From Mimachlamys varia (taxonomy: Eukaryota; Mollusca; Bivalvia; Pectinida; Pectinidae): a DNA stretch of 64,000 nt. Under the pieces are notes generated by a model, which saw only the letters and a program-made list of their open reading frames with translations, was not told where the DNA came from and did no database searches. The stretch covers positions 11,094,001 to 11,158,000 of the forward strand of contig OX392527.1 of the NCBI GenBank assembly GCA_947623455.1, given 5' to 3'. Below, piece after piece: positions 11,310-23,835 of this stretch. The position numbers and the translations under genes are program-made. Each line of letters begins with the position of its first letter. The first letter of the stretch is position 1.

Positions 11310-14250
11310 TCAAGTTAGGATCAAGCTATTCTACATGTAGTTGTATAGTTGGGATCAGGTTAGTCCAGTGGTTTGTGAAGGTCATATATTCTACATGTAG
11401 TTGTATAGTTAGGATCAGGTTAGTCCAGTGGTTTGTGAAGGTCATATATTCTATACATAGTTGTATAGTTAGGATCAGGTTAGTCCAGTGGTTTGTGAAG
11501 GTCATATATTCTACATGTAGTTGTATAGTTAGGATCAGGTTAGTCCAGTGGTTTGTGAAGGTCATATATTCTACATGTAGTTGTATAGATAGGATCAGGT
11601 TAGTCCAGTGGTTTGTGAAGGTCATATATTCTACATGTAGTTGTATAGATAGGATCAGGTTAGTCCAGTGGTTTGTGAAGGTCATATATTCTATACATAG
11701 CTGTATAGTTAGGATCAGGTTAGTCCAGTGGTTTGTGAAGGTCATATATTCTATACATAGTTGTATAGTAAGGATCAGGTTAGTCCAGTGGTTTGTGAAG
11801 GTCATATATTCTATACACAGTTGTATAGTAAGGATCAGGCTAGTCCAGTGGTTTGTGAAGGTCATATATTCTATACACAGTTGTATAGTTAGGATCAGGC
11901 TAGTCCAGTGGTTTGTGAAGGTCATATATTCTATACATAGTTGTATAGTTAGGATCAGGTTAGTCCAGTGGTTTGTGAAGGTCATATATTCTACATGTAG
12001 TTGTATAGATAGGATCAGGTTAGTCCAGTGGTTTGTGAAGGTCATATATTCTATACATAGCTGTATAGTTAGGATCAGGTTAGTCCAGTGGTTTGTGAAG
12101 GTCATATATTCTATACATAGTTGTATAGTAAGGATCAGGTTAGTCCAGTGGTTTGTGAAGGTCATATATTCTATACACAGTTGTATAGTAAGGATCAGGC
12201 TAGTCCAGTGGTTTGTGAAGGTCATATATTCTATACACAGTTGTATAGTTAGGATCAGGCTAGTCCAGTGGTTTGTGAAGGTCATATATTCTATACATAG
12301 TTGTATAGTAAGGATCAGGTTAGTCCAGTGGTTTGTGGAGGTCAAATATTCTATACATAGTTGTATAGTAAGGATCAGGTTAGTCCAGTGGTTTGTGGAG
12401 GTCAAATATTCTATACATAGTTGTATAGTTGGGATCAGGCTAGTCCAGTGGTTTGTGAAGGTCAAATATTCTATACATAGTTGTATAGTAAGGATCAGGC
12501 TAGTCCAGTGGTTTGTGAAGGTCATATATTCTATACATAGTTGTATAGTTGGGATCAGGCTAGTCCAGTGGTTTGTGAAGGTCATATATTCTATACATAG
12601 TTGTATTGTTGGGATCAGGCTAGTCCAGTGGTTTGTGGAGGTCATATATTCTATATAAGCTGTATAGTTAGGATCAGGTTAGTCCAGTGGTTTGTGAAGG
12701 TCATATATTCTATATAAGCTGTATAGTTAGGATCAGGTTAGTCCAGTGGTTTGTGAAGGTCATATATTCTATATAAGCTGTATAGTAAGGATCAGGTTAG
12801 TCCAGTGGTTTGTGAAGGTCATATATTCTATACATAGTTGTATAGTAAGGATCAGGCTAGTCCAGTGGTTTGTGGAGGTCAAATATTCTATACATAGTTG
12901 TATAGTAAGGATCAGGTTAGTCCAGTGGTTTGTGAAGGTCATATATTCTATACATAGTTGTATAGTTGGGATCAGGCTAGTCCAGTGGTTTATGAAGGTC
13001 ATATATTCTATACATAGTTGTATAGTAAGGATCAGGCTTGTCCAGTGGTTTGTGAAGGTCAAATATTCTATACATAGTTGTATAGTAAGGATCAGGCTAG
13101 TCCAGTGGTTTGTGAAGGTCATATATTCTATACATAGTTGTATAGTAAGGATCAGGCTTGTCCAGTGGTTTGTGAAGGTCATATATTCTATACATAGTTG
13201 TATAGTTAGGATCAGGTTAGTCCAGTGGTTTGTGAAGGTCATATATTCTATACATAGTTGTATAGTAAGGATCAGGCTAGTCGAGTGGTTTGTGAAGGTC
13301 ATATATTCTATACATAGTTGTATAGTAAGGATCAGGCTAGTCCAGTGGTTTGTGGAGGTCAAATATTCTATACATAGTTGTATAGTAAGGATCAGGTTAG
13401 TCCAGTGGTTTGTGAAGGTCATATATTCTATACATAGTTGTATAGTTGGGATCAGGCTAGTCCAGTGGTTTGTGAAGGTCATATATTCTATACATAGTTG
13501 TATAGTAAGGATCAGGCTAGTCCAGTGGTTTGTGAAGGTCATATATTCTATACATAGTTGTATAGTTAGGATCAGGTTAGTCCAGTGGTTTGTGAAGGTC
13601 ATATATTCTATATAAGCTGTATAGTAAGGATCAGGTTAGTCCAGTGGTTTGTGAAGGTCATATATTCTATACATAGTTGTATAGTAAGGATCAGGCTAGT
13701 CCAGTGGTTTGTGAAGGTCATATATTCTATACATAGTTGTATAGTAAGGATCAGGCTAGTCCAGTGGTTTGTGAGGGTCATATATTCTATACATAGTTGT
13801 ATAGTAAGGATCAGGTTAGTCCAGTGGTTTGTGAAGGTCATATATTCTATACATAGTTGTATAGTAAGGATCAGGCTAGTCCAGTGGTTTGTGAAGGTCA
13901 TATATTCTATACATAGTTGTATAGTAAGGATCAGGCTAGTCCAGTGGTTTGTGAAGGTCATATATTCTATACATAGTTGTATAGTTGGGATCAGGCTAGT
14001 CCAGTGGTTTGTGAAGGTCATATATTCTATACATAGTTGTATAGTAAGGATCAGGCTAGTCCAGTGGTTTGTGAAGGTCATATATTCTATACATAGTTGT
14101 ATAGTTGGGATCAGGCTAGTCCAGTGGTTTGTGAAGGTCATATATTCTATACATAGTTGTATAGTAAGGATCAGGCTAGTCCAGTGGTTTGTGAAGGTCA
14201 TATATTCTACATGTAGTTTTTATAGAGTCTGGCTAGTCCAGTGATTTATA
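11310..14250. repeat. Minisatellite array, 60 bp unit, about 49 copies
   Basis: The core ggatcaggttagtccagtgg recurs every 60 bp. Variants include ctacatgtag against ctatacatag and aggatcagg against gggatcagg. About 300 bp at 11641-11940 is matched by 12001-12300 (offset 360 bp, six units), and the variant order at 12841-13020 recurs at 13321-13500 (offset 480 bp, eight units). Shortened units with tatataagctgtatag occur near 12652, 12712, 12772 and 13610. Both strands stay open over long distances as 20-residue repeats only because the unit is 60 bp without stops; not called as coding. Confidence 0.97.
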
Positions 14251-14285
14251 GAGCTCTAAAATTAGAAATTAAAAAAAAATGTAGT

Positions 14286-14390
14286 TATCAAAAGTTAGAA
14301 ATTAGAACATTTGAAGATATCAAAAGTTAGAAAGTACAACATTGGAAGATATCAAAAGTTTGAAATTGGAATGTTGAAGATATCAAAGGT
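14286..14390. repeat. Degenerate tandem repeat, about 32 bp x 3-4
   Basis: The motif tatcaaaagtt starts at 14286, 14318 and 14350, and as tatcaaagg at 14381. Copies are diverged, suggesting an older event than the neighbouring 60 bp array. Confidence 0.8.
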
Positions 14391-16515
14391 CATTGCAATT
14401 ATTGAATGTTTAAAATATAAGAACATTGTAAAAATCCAATTTTAGAAATTAAAAAAAACATTGTAGATATCCCCTGTTAGATTATTTAAATATCTTTTGA
14501 AGCTATGGAAGAGAAATACAGATATTTATGATCATTTGTTCTGCTATATAAAGACATTGAGCACGAAACCCAGTCACAAGTGAGTTGGTCTCCTCTAAGG
14601 ATATATACAGCCAGTTTTATTTGCTGTTTAATGCATTAGCTGAAACAGATTTTTTTTAATGGGATATTTTAACAATCAAAATGACAGCTTATTTTCAAGG
14701 AGGCTTGGCTTGGAAACTTAATTGATGAAATAGATATGTTTGTAGAAACTGGGGCTTTTCATAGAATTTCTTTATATGGAGAACACAGAAATCCCCTGTT
14801 TGAGTTGCATTCTAGTTATTGGATTTTGTGGGTTTTATCTACGGAAAGGCTTTATTCCTAAGGAAATGGTTAATTAAGTACATTAGGAATGGCTAATTAA
14901 ATACATCAGGAAAAACTCTGAAGATTACATGGATTGTGTTGCTGGAAACATTGGATCACTGTTACAGAGAGTTACATGTGGGAAGATTCCATCTGGTATC
15001 GGTGCCAGCCATGTTCGTTTACATTCATGACATTGGGACATTACTGGGAGAGGGGATGTGGTGATTGTTACAGACAGAATAGTGGAATTAGTATAACAAT
15101 TGATGGGAAGGATTCTGACCGGACCTGCCAACACCATTTCCATATTGCTATTTCACAATGATTCCGCATCTTTAAGCCAGAAAATTAGCTTGTAGATAGA
15201 AATATATGCCGGCTTTCTGATAAAAGTTGTTAATAAGAATGCTAATTCAGACTTGTACTACACATACAATGTTGATGAGAAGCACCTGACATGGTTATTA
15301 ATTTTGATAATTGTGGAGCCTGCATGAGGCTGTCCAAAGCTTGGTATGGGGTGTAACAGAGGTGCCTGTCTAGTTCTGATTCATGGCTACTTTGTAATGC
15401 TTGACAACACTTGCTGATGGAGTTGTTTCCTTAACCTTGATTGTGGGATTGAAACCCTGGCTATGTGTAAATGAGGGACGTTCATTAATAGATGGCCAGA
15501 CCCATTGCAGTAAGGAGGGTGATCTCCTCAGCATTGTACTAACAGGAACACCAGTCGCGAGCCTCACCCCACTGACCTGTTGTGTTTGGAGATTTAACTT
15601 TGTGACCCACACAACTCGAGATTTTCTGAAGGAGATTGGATAAGATTTAATGTTCACAGACGTTGTTGATTGTTCTGTCAGATTGGTGATTGTTCTAAAA
15701 TTAAAAACAAGGCTACCTGCAGGAACATGGAGGCAGTGTTTACAGTTTTAACATAGAAACTTTACTAAACCATTCAAGGTTTGGACAAACTTGTAAAGGA
15801 TATGGATGTTGTAAGTATACTACAGTAGTTAGGTAGCGTTTTCCTGTAGTATTATCTTATCATGTTAATGGGAAATACAGGCGGGTGGAGAACTAATTCA
15901 CATTAATCACTTCCTATCCAACTGTTTTATAACCATTTAGACTGTTGACCATGATCAAAGTTGTTTATTTACCTTTAGACTAATTTACCTTGATGTCAGC
16001 GGAGTTGAAACATTTTACAATCGATTCACAGTACTTAAGTATTATGGGTTTTATAATTGTTTTGCCATAATTTACCAAACCTTTTCACATGCACTGTTGC
16101 ATTGAGTGCACACCGTACTACCCAAGGTATGTGTATACCGGGCCTAAAGACAATAGGTGGTTAACCTAACCCTCTCTCGGGGTGATCAGTATACATCTGA
16201 GGAGCTGGTGGGAACCACAAACTGATAATGTAATATACTTATTTGTAAATTCGAATGAAACTGGGTTAAGTGATAGAAGGGTCTGATGCCAGTTATGTAC
16301 AACAAGTGCATACATAAATATCAACAAGCAATTGGGGCAAGCACACAAGTTGTAAGCAGCCAGGGAGGGTTTTGGCCTAAAAATAGGATGTCTTAGTTTT
16401 CTCTAATAAAGTCAGTGGATGTTTTGGAGAACCTAATTCTTTTCAGGTGTTTTGAGTATTCAGAGCTAATGTACCAAAATTACAGCCTGTCAGATCTACC
16501 CATAAAACCTAGTGC
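14391..16515. other. Anonymous sequence, 2.1 kb
   Basis: Largely unique AT-rich DNA. Overlapping short frames on both strands at 14925-15161 and 15370-15657 cancel each other as evidence, and none shows a domain. No RNA gene or repeat recognised. Confidence 0.45.
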
Positions 16516-18943
16516 TAGGGGAGGAGGTAAACTGTTGTGATACCCTTTGTGTACAGATGGATAGGGGAAGGGTGAACCACTGTGGTACCTCCTCTGTATT
16601 GATGAGTGAGGGAGGGGATGAACCACTGGTACCTCCTCTGTATTGATGAGTGAGGGAGGGGGTGAACCACTGTGGTCTCTCCTCTGTATTGATGAGTGAG
16701 GGAGGGGGTGAACCACTGGTACCTCCTCTGTATTGATGAGTGAGGGAGGGGGTGAACCACTGTGGTACCTCCTCTGTATTGATGAGTGAGGGAGGGGGTG
16801 AACCACTGGTACCTCCTCTGTATTGATGGGTGAGGGAGGGGGTGAACCATTGTGGTACCTCCTCTGTATTGATGAGTGAGGGAGGGGTGAACCACTGTGG
16901 TACCTCCTTTGTATTGATGAGTGAGGGAGGGGTGAACCACTGTGGTACCTCCTCTGTATTGATGAGTGAGGGAGGGGTGAACCACTGTGGTACCTCCTCT
17001 GTATTGATGAGTGAGGGAGGGGTAAACCACTGTGGTACCTCCTCTGTATTGATGAGTGAGGGAGGGGGTGAACCACTGTGGTACCTCCTCTGTATTGATG
17101 AGTGAGGGAGGGGTAAACCACTGTGGTACCTCCTCTGTATTGATGGGTGAGGGAGGGGGTGAACCATTGTGGTACCTCCTCTGTATTGATGAGTGAGGGA
17201 AGGGTGAACCACTGTGGTACCTCCTCTGTATTGATGAGTGAGGGAGGGGTGAACCACTGTGGTACCTCCTCTGTATTGATGAGTGAGGGAGGGGTAAACC
17301 ACTGTGGTACCTCCTCTGTATTGATGAGTGAGGGAGGGGGTGAACCACTGTGGTACCTCCTCTGTATTGATGAGTGAGGGAGGGGTAAACCACTGTGGTA
17401 CCTCCTCTGTATTGATGGGTGAGGGAGGGGGTGAACCACTATGGTACCTCCTCTGTATTGATGAGTGTGGGAGGGGTGAACCACTGGTACCTCCTTTGTA
17501 TTGATGAGTGAGGGAGGGGTGAACCACTGTGGTCTCTCCTCTGTATTGATGAGTGAGGGAGGGGTGAACCACTATGGTACCTCCTCTGTATTGATGAGTG
17601 AGGGAAGGGCGAATCACTGTGGTACCTCCTCTGTATTGATGAGTGAGGGAGGGGCTGAACCACTGTGGTCTCTCCTCTGTATTGATGAGTGAGGGAAGGG
17701 CGAATCACTGTGGTACCTCCTCTGTATTGATGAGTGAGGGAGGGGGTGAACCACTATGGTACCTCCTCTGTATTGATGAGTGAGGGAAGGGCGAATCACT
17801 GTGGTACCTCCTCTGTATTGAAGAGTGAGGGAGGGGTGAACCACTGTGGTACCTCCTCTGTATTGATGAGTGAGGGAGGGGTGAACCACTGTGGTACCTC
17901 CTCTGTATTGATGAGTGAGGGAGGGGTGAACCACTGTGGTACCTCCTCTGTATTGATGAGTGAGGGAGGGGTGAACCACTGTGGTACCTCCTCTGTATTG
18001 ATGAGTGAGGGAGGGGTGAACCACTGTGGTACCTCATCTGTATTGATGAGTGAGGGAGGGGGTGAACCACTGTGGTACCTCCCCTGTATTGATGGGTGAG
18101 GGAGGGGTGAACCACTGTGGTACCTCCTCTGTATTGATGAGTGAGGGAGGGGGTGAACCACTGTGGTACCTTCTCTGTATTGATGGGTGAGGAAGGGGTG
18201 AACCACTGTGGTACCTCCTCTGTATTGATGAGTGAGGGAGGGGTGAACCACTGTGGTACCTCCTCTGTATTGATGAGTGAGGGAGGGGTGAACCACTGGT
18301 ACCTCCTTTGTATTGATGAGTGAGGGAGGGGTGAACCACTGTGGTCTCTCCTCTGTATTGATGAGTGAGGGAGGGGTGAACCACTATGGTACCTCCTCTG
18401 TATTGATGAGTGAGGGAGGGGGTGAACCACTGTGGTACCTCCTCTGTATTGATGAGTGAGGGAGGGGGTGAACCACTGTGGTACCTTCTCTGTATTGATG
18501 GGTGAGGGAGGGGTGAACCACTGTGGTACCTCCTCTGTATTGATGAGTGAGGGAGGGGTGAACCACTGTGGTACCTCCTCTGTATTGATGAGTGAGGGAG
18601 GGGTGAACCACTGTGGTACCTCCTCTGTATTGATGAGTGAGGGAGGGGGTGAACCACTGTGGTACCTCCTCTGTATTGATAGGTGAGGGAGGGGTGAACC
18701 ACTATGATACCTCCTCTGTATGGATGAGTGAGGGAGGGGTGAACCACTGGTACCTCCTTTGTATTGATGAGTGAGGGAGGGGTGAACCACTGTGGTACCT
18801 CCTCTGTATTGATGAGTGAGGGAAGGGCGAATCACTGTGGTACCTCCTCTGTATTGATGAGTGAGGGAGGGGCTGAACCACTGTGGTACCTCCTCTGTAT
18901 TGATGAGTGAGGGAGGGGGTGAACCACTGTGGTACCTCCTCTC
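16516..18943. repeat. Minisatellite array, 45-46 bp unit, about 54 copies, G-rich on plus strand
   Basis: The core gtgagggaggggtgaacc is followed by a segment ending in tggtacctcctctg. Length variants come from a 4 or 5 G tract and from a 3 bp shortening (accactggtacc instead of accactgtggtacc). The variant gatgggtgagggagggggtgaaccatt... occurs near 16824 and 17142, about seven units apart, showing block duplication. The first copy (16516-16560) is diverged. Open frames of 60-376 codons on both strands and in several frames are a by-product. Confidence 0.97.
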
Positions 18944-19344
18944 TACTTGTTAGTTTACTTTATGCAGTACTTTCCTGTAAGTTCTTTGATTAAGTGTGAA
19001 TTTGTTTATTGTGTTTGCTTGCAGAGATGGTTAGATTTGCTGGAAGACAATGTTTCTGTTTTAATAGGAAATTTGTGTTAAGAGGTTGTTTGTTCAGAAT
19101 TGTTTGAGTGTAAACCTTCCGAGAAAGGTTGTAGTGTAATTGAAGTGTTGATCAATAAGATTGTTTGAAATGGTGTCCATGTTCAAGTGGCTCCATCTGT
19201 GCCAGCAATACATTACTGAAGTACTTGGTGTGTGGAAAGGCTTGTTAACTATTGGATTTCTTCATTGGAGATGGGAAAATGAGGTCATATCTATCAGTCA
19301 TAAAGTAATAACCAGTAAAAGTAAAAATATATATTACCTAGTTT

Positions 19345-20535
19345 TTAGCCCACAATCATCAGATAGTGGGCTGTTCAATTTGCCCTGCCTCTGTGGTCCG
19401 TGGTCCATGGTCTGTTGTCCATCTGTCATCATTCCTTACACAATCCTTGTTATTTCTTCAGAAGTACTGTATGGATCTTTCTCAGATTTGATATTTAGGT
19501 TCTCCCTGTTCCTCAAGTGGTTGGTTTTTACAACTGGTCAGCCGTGGCTTTTGGTCAAGTTTTAAATATTGACCGATTTTGTTCAAGTATTTTTCCAAAC
19601 CGTTAACAGAACTGGCTGATTGGTTAGAGTTAATCATCTATCAGTTATCTCTTTGACCATATTTGGATTTTTTATTTTGGTATTTTTTAAGGTATATTTT
19701 GGCACTGCGAACACACTCAGGGATTTATTATTGCAATTTCTCCAGTTGTGCCTTTAGATTCTGGTCTGATAAGTAAAACAAAATTGCAGACAGGTAGACA
19801 TCTTGAATTTGATGTTTAAAAACTGTTATTTCTATTTTGAAATTGCATATAGATAAGAAAAAATAACGAGGAGAAAAGAAAAAGAAGGGAAATGATCTAA
19901 CCTTTAAAGAACAAATGAGAATCAAACAATGGTGGGATTTTCGAACCTGATGCGAACCTTTAGTCATTGTACTTTGTCCGTTGTCAACAGCCTTGCGTAA
20001 ACTTTTTACATTTCAAACTTCTTCTCAAGTTCCACTAGAGGGATTGAGTTGAAACTTGCCTAGAATAATCCCGGGATGGTCCTGACCAAGTGTTGTTATT
20101 TTTTCGGGTCGGTCCAAAATCCAAGATAGCCGCCACCGCCACCATCTTGAAAAAAACACATTTTAACTTCTTCTCAAGTGCCACCAGTGGGTTTGAGCTG
20201 AAACTTGCCTGAAATGATCCCTGGATAGTCCTGACCAAATGTTTTTTTTTTTGGGGTTGGTACGAAATCCAAGATGACAGACACAGCCGCCATTTTGGAA
20301 ACACATTTTTAACTTCTCCTCAAGTTGCACTGGTGCAATTGAGTATAAAATTGGTTAGGGTGTTAAGGAAGTCCATTAAAGTGTTGTTATTTTCATGATT
20401 CGAAAAAACTTTGACATGGCAACCTATGCAGTCATTTGGTAACTTTATTATGCAATCACTGTTTTCCACATTAGTGTGATGTACTTTCAATTGGTAGTCA
20501 GATGACTGTTCAGGCCCTTGGGCCTCTTGTTTTAC
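19345..20535 (+). mobile_element. Dispersed repeat with about 148 bp tandem core and CAGGCCC hairpin end
   Basis: The left part, from tagcccacaatcatcagat, has the ggtccgtggtcc and gtccatctgtc style text common in bivalve dispersed repeats as I remember them. Core units begin with aacttcttctcaag at 20016 and 20165 and as aacttctcctcaag at 20311, spacings of 149 and 146 bp. The right end at 20511-20530 is caggcccttgggcctcttgt, a hairpin with stem aggccc/gggcct. The exact left boundary is uncertain and the middle (about 19570-19980) is not clearly repetitive. No coding capacity. Confidence 0.6.
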
Positions 20536-20569
20536 ATATTGTCCTGTCAAATGTGTATGTAATAATATA

Positions 20570-20724
20570 AGACTCTTTCATATGCGTGTATGTAGGATAG
20601 GGATATTCCACCCGAGGGGTCACAAAATGTGGTGAAACCCGAGGCTTGCCGAGGGTTTCACCACATTTTGTGATCCCGAGGGTGGAATATCCCTATCCTA
20701 CATACACACATAATGAAAGAGTCT
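20570..20724. repeat. Large near-perfect palindrome, arms of 71 and 72 bp
   Basis: The left arm (20570-20640) and right arm (20653-20724) are reverse complements with only a few mismatches and one length difference; the 12 bp centre is gaggcttgccga. Arms carry ggatagggatattccaccc and tcacaaaatgtggtgaaac. Such a structure would extrude as a cruciform or form a long RNA hairpin if transcribed. It may be the end of the longer element listed next. Confidence 0.9.
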
Positions 20725-21119
20725 TTTTCTCTCATATCAACTACCCAAATAAGCTCAAAAACCATGAAAATACATTTTCACTGGCTACCATTTTGAAAAT
20801 TTCAACTTTTTCCTTGGGCTTTTTTGACGAAAACAAATTAGACAGCGAGATTAAGCATACCCTATATTTGCAAATGAAGTTTGCTCATAAAATTCAATCT
20901 CACCTTTCTGGCGTTTATGGTTAAAATTTTGTGAAAGGTTTCAATTTCATCACGCCGTCGTTTTCTCTTTCCGGCATCAGAGTTTACCGTATTCGTGACG
21001 TCACGTCATTGTTGAGCCATTGTGACGTCACATCGCGTGATATGCTATGTAAGATAGATTTTTCTTACATAGCTTTCTTACATGGGCAAACTCTATCCAA
21101 CATGGCGAGATATGAGAGA
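20570..21119. mobile_element. Possible mobile element containing the palindrome
   Basis: The segment after the palindrome begins tttctctcatatc (20726-20738) and the reverse complement gatatgagagaaa closes it at 21107-21119. Between them lie two tgacgtca octamers near 20997 and 21022. This nested inverted arrangement suggests a foldback-type or MITE-like unit rather than chance, but no target duplication was found. A 92-codon frame starting within the palindrome is not credible as a gene. Confidence 0.45.
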
Positions 21120-21707
21120 AATGATGGAACTTTCTCTATAGAAACCTCATAACATTTGATACTGATTGCTGGTAGACTAAATCTAAATTAAATTAGTTAT
21201 TTTGTGAGGATTGTAAACAAAATAATATAGCTTACTAACTCCAGAAAATGCATACTTGATGTTATGATCCAAGTGGTTTTAGCTGTTATATTGCCTCTTA
21301 TAATACAGTGTAGATACAGTAATATTATGTAACTGGGTCAAGGTATGCAATCCTACTCAGTGGTAGCTGGAGTGTCAAATTACGATGTTTACATTTTATA
21401 TACAATGACAGTGTCAATTTGATGGATGAGTTGATATTCATTCCAGGTCGTTAGATCCTATGATAATGTCTCTCAAGTATACATCCTTATTTATTTATTT
21501 ATAAACTTAGATTTATGAATTATGTAACAGAGTGGTATAATTTACCAGGCCACTCTAAATATTTATTATATTTTGTTAAGATTTATATTAAACGACCTAT
21601 CGTTTTTCACTTGTAAACAGGTGGCCACTTATTTGAGTATAATTAATGATAGGTGAAGTGTGTTAAACCCTGTACATTGATTGGATTTCCAGATTTTCAT
21701 GGTGACT
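21120..21707. other. Anonymous AT-rich spacer
   Basis: Nothing recognisable beyond AT-rich unique sequence. Confidence 0.5.
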
Positions 21708-23212
21708 GTTTCACTTGTCCCCGGGGTTCAAGTTGGGTTTTACTGGTCCCTGGTATACTGTCTTGGGTTTCACTAGTCCCTGGTGTACTGTGTTGGGTTT
21801 CACCAGTCCCTGGTATACTGTGTTGGGTTTTACTGGTCCCTGGTATACTTTGTTGGGTTTCACCAGTCCCTGGTGTACTATGTTGGGTTTTACTGGTCCC
21901 TGGTATACTTTGTTGGGTTTCACCAGTCCCTGGTATACTGTGTTGGGTTTCACTGGTCCCTGGTGTACTATGTTGGGTTTCACTTTTCCCTGATGTACTA
22001 TGTTGGGTTTCACCAGTCCCTGGTATACTTTGTTGGGTTTCACTTTTCCCTGGTGTACTGTGTTGGGTTTCACCAGTCCCTGGTATACTGTGTTGGGTTT
22101 CACTGGTCCCTGGTGTACTATGTTGGGTTTTACTGGTCCCTGATGTACTATGTTGGGTTTCACTGGTCCCTGATGTACTATGTTGGGTTTTACTGGTCCC
22201 TGATGTACTATGTTGGGTTTTACTGGTCCCTGATGTACTATGTTGGGTTTCACTGGTCCCTGGTGTACTATGTTGGGTTTCACCAGTCCCTGGTATACTG
22301 TGTTGGGTTTCACTGGTCCCTGGTATACTGTGTTGGGTTTCACTTGTCCCTGGTGTACTATGTTGGGTTTTACTGGTCCCTGATGTACTATGTTGGGTTT
22401 CACTGGTCCCTGATGTACTATGTTGGGTTTTACTGGTCCCTGATGTACTATGTTGGGTTTTACTGGTCCCTGATGTACTATGTTGGGTTTCACTGGTCCC
22501 TGGTGTACTGTGTTGGGTTTCACCAGTCCCTGGTATACTGTGTTGGGTTTCACTGGTCCCTGGTGTACTATGTTGGGTTTCACTGGTCCCTGATGTACTA
22601 TGTTGGGTTTTACTGGTCCCTGATGTACTATGTTGGGTTTTACTGGTCCCTGATGTACTATGTTGGGTTTCACTGGTCCCTGGTGTACTGTGTTGGGTTT
22701 CACCAGTCCCTGGTATACTGTGTTGGGTTTCACTTGTCCCTGGTGTACTATGTTGGGTTTTACTGGTCCCTGGTATACTGTGTTGGGTTTCACCAGTCCC
22801 TGGTGTACTATGTTGGGTTTTACTGGTCCCTGGTATACTGTGTTGGGTTTCACTTGTCCCTGGTGTAATATGCTTGGTTTCACTTGTCCCTGATTTAATG
22901 TGTTGGGTTTCACTTGTCCATGGTGTACTATGTTGGGTTTCCCTGGTCCCTGGTGTACTGTGTTAGGTTTCACTTGTCCCTGGTGTAATATGTTTGGTTT
23001 CACTTGTCCCTGATTTAATGTGTTGGGTTTCACTTGTCTCTGGTGTACTGTGTTGGGTTTCACCTGTCCCTGGGGTTCTGTGTTGGGTTTCACTTGTGTC
23101 TGGTGTAATATGGTTTGTTTCACTTGTCCCTGATTTAATGTGTTGGGTTTCACTTGTCTCTGGTGTACTTTGTTGGGTTTCACTGGTCCCTGGTGTATTA
23201 TTGGGTGAAAAG
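21708..23212. repeat. Minisatellite array, 30 bp unit, about 50 copies
   Basis: The core tgttgggtttcac recurs every 30 bp with very few indels. The minus strand is open for 490 codons as a decapeptide VKPNTVHQGP with Y/H, T/I/K and P/L/Q variants; the plus strand is open for over 400 codons in two frames. The minus frame begins at a GTG, has no ATG anywhere inside and meets a TGA just upstream, so it has no ordinary start. Variation hits synonymous and nonsynonymous positions alike. The right-hand end (from about 22861) is more diverged. Confidence 0.97.
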
Positions 23213-23221
23213 GGTTATATA

Positions 23222-23835
23222 ACTTTAAGGTTCAAGCTACTTCTTCTCTGATCCAGGCAATGGATACCAACCATATTTTACTGGTTGCACCCCTAGGTAG
23301 TAGCAGGTATTCAACGGTCTACAAATGGTATGATATTGTAATTGTTCCTTGGGTCTGCCATGTCCTTTTGCAGACTGAGCACTTGGGTCTTCACTTTGAA
23401 ATGCTTGAGATCTCCAAGCATAAACTACATATATATATAGAATTGCTGGGCATAAAGAGATAAATGCAATCATGATATTTTAATTGGTCCTTGTGTCTGC
23501 CCCACCCTTGCAGACTTAACCCCTGGTTCATAACTTTGAAATGGTTGAGATCCCCATCCCAAACTATATGTACAAAAATGTGCAAGTGCTGGGCATGAAG
23601 AGATCAACACAATCATGATATTATAATTGCTGTTGTGGTCTGCCACACCCGGATGGACTTCATTTCTGGAAACAATACCCTCCCCATAACCGAACTTATA
23701 CACATATACTAAATGTGACAATGATTGGTCTGTCCTTGTTCCTGGAATCTAGTTTGAAAATATTTTGCCATGATTACTTAGATGACAACTGTTTCCAAGT
23801 GAGTGATACAGGCCCTCTGTGTCTCTTGTATATGA
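23222..23835 (+). mobile_element. Dispersed repeat with about 143 bp tandem core and CAGGCCC hairpin end
   Basis: Core copies are marked by gctgggcat at 23445 and 23588 (143 bp), each followed by related text (aatcatgatattataattg-like, then gtgtctgcc-like), and a more diverged copy precedes them near 23320. The right end has gtgagtgatacaggccctct followed by gtgtctcttg (caggcc starts at 23809), matching the ends of the elements near 20511 and 50527. Short frames on both strands are not credible genes. Confidence 0.65.

Noticed and set aside
11326..14244. Long open frames (197-439 codons) on both strands of the 60 bp array
   Set aside because: Both strands are open at once, period is 60 bp, variants change residues freely, and shortened units break the frames. 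By-product of repeat length.
16480..18835. Overlapping open frames up to 376 codons in several frames
   Set aside because: Frame shifts with every 45/46 bp change and overlapping frames are equally long; no single frame is favoured.
19161..19565. 134-codon plus frame
   Set aside because: Starts at TTG rather than ATG and runs into the dispersed repeat at 19345.
21711..23183. Byssal adhesive-like decapeptide gene
   Set aside because: No ATG in the frame, stop just upstream, no signal peptide and no substitution bias; kept only as a finding to test.
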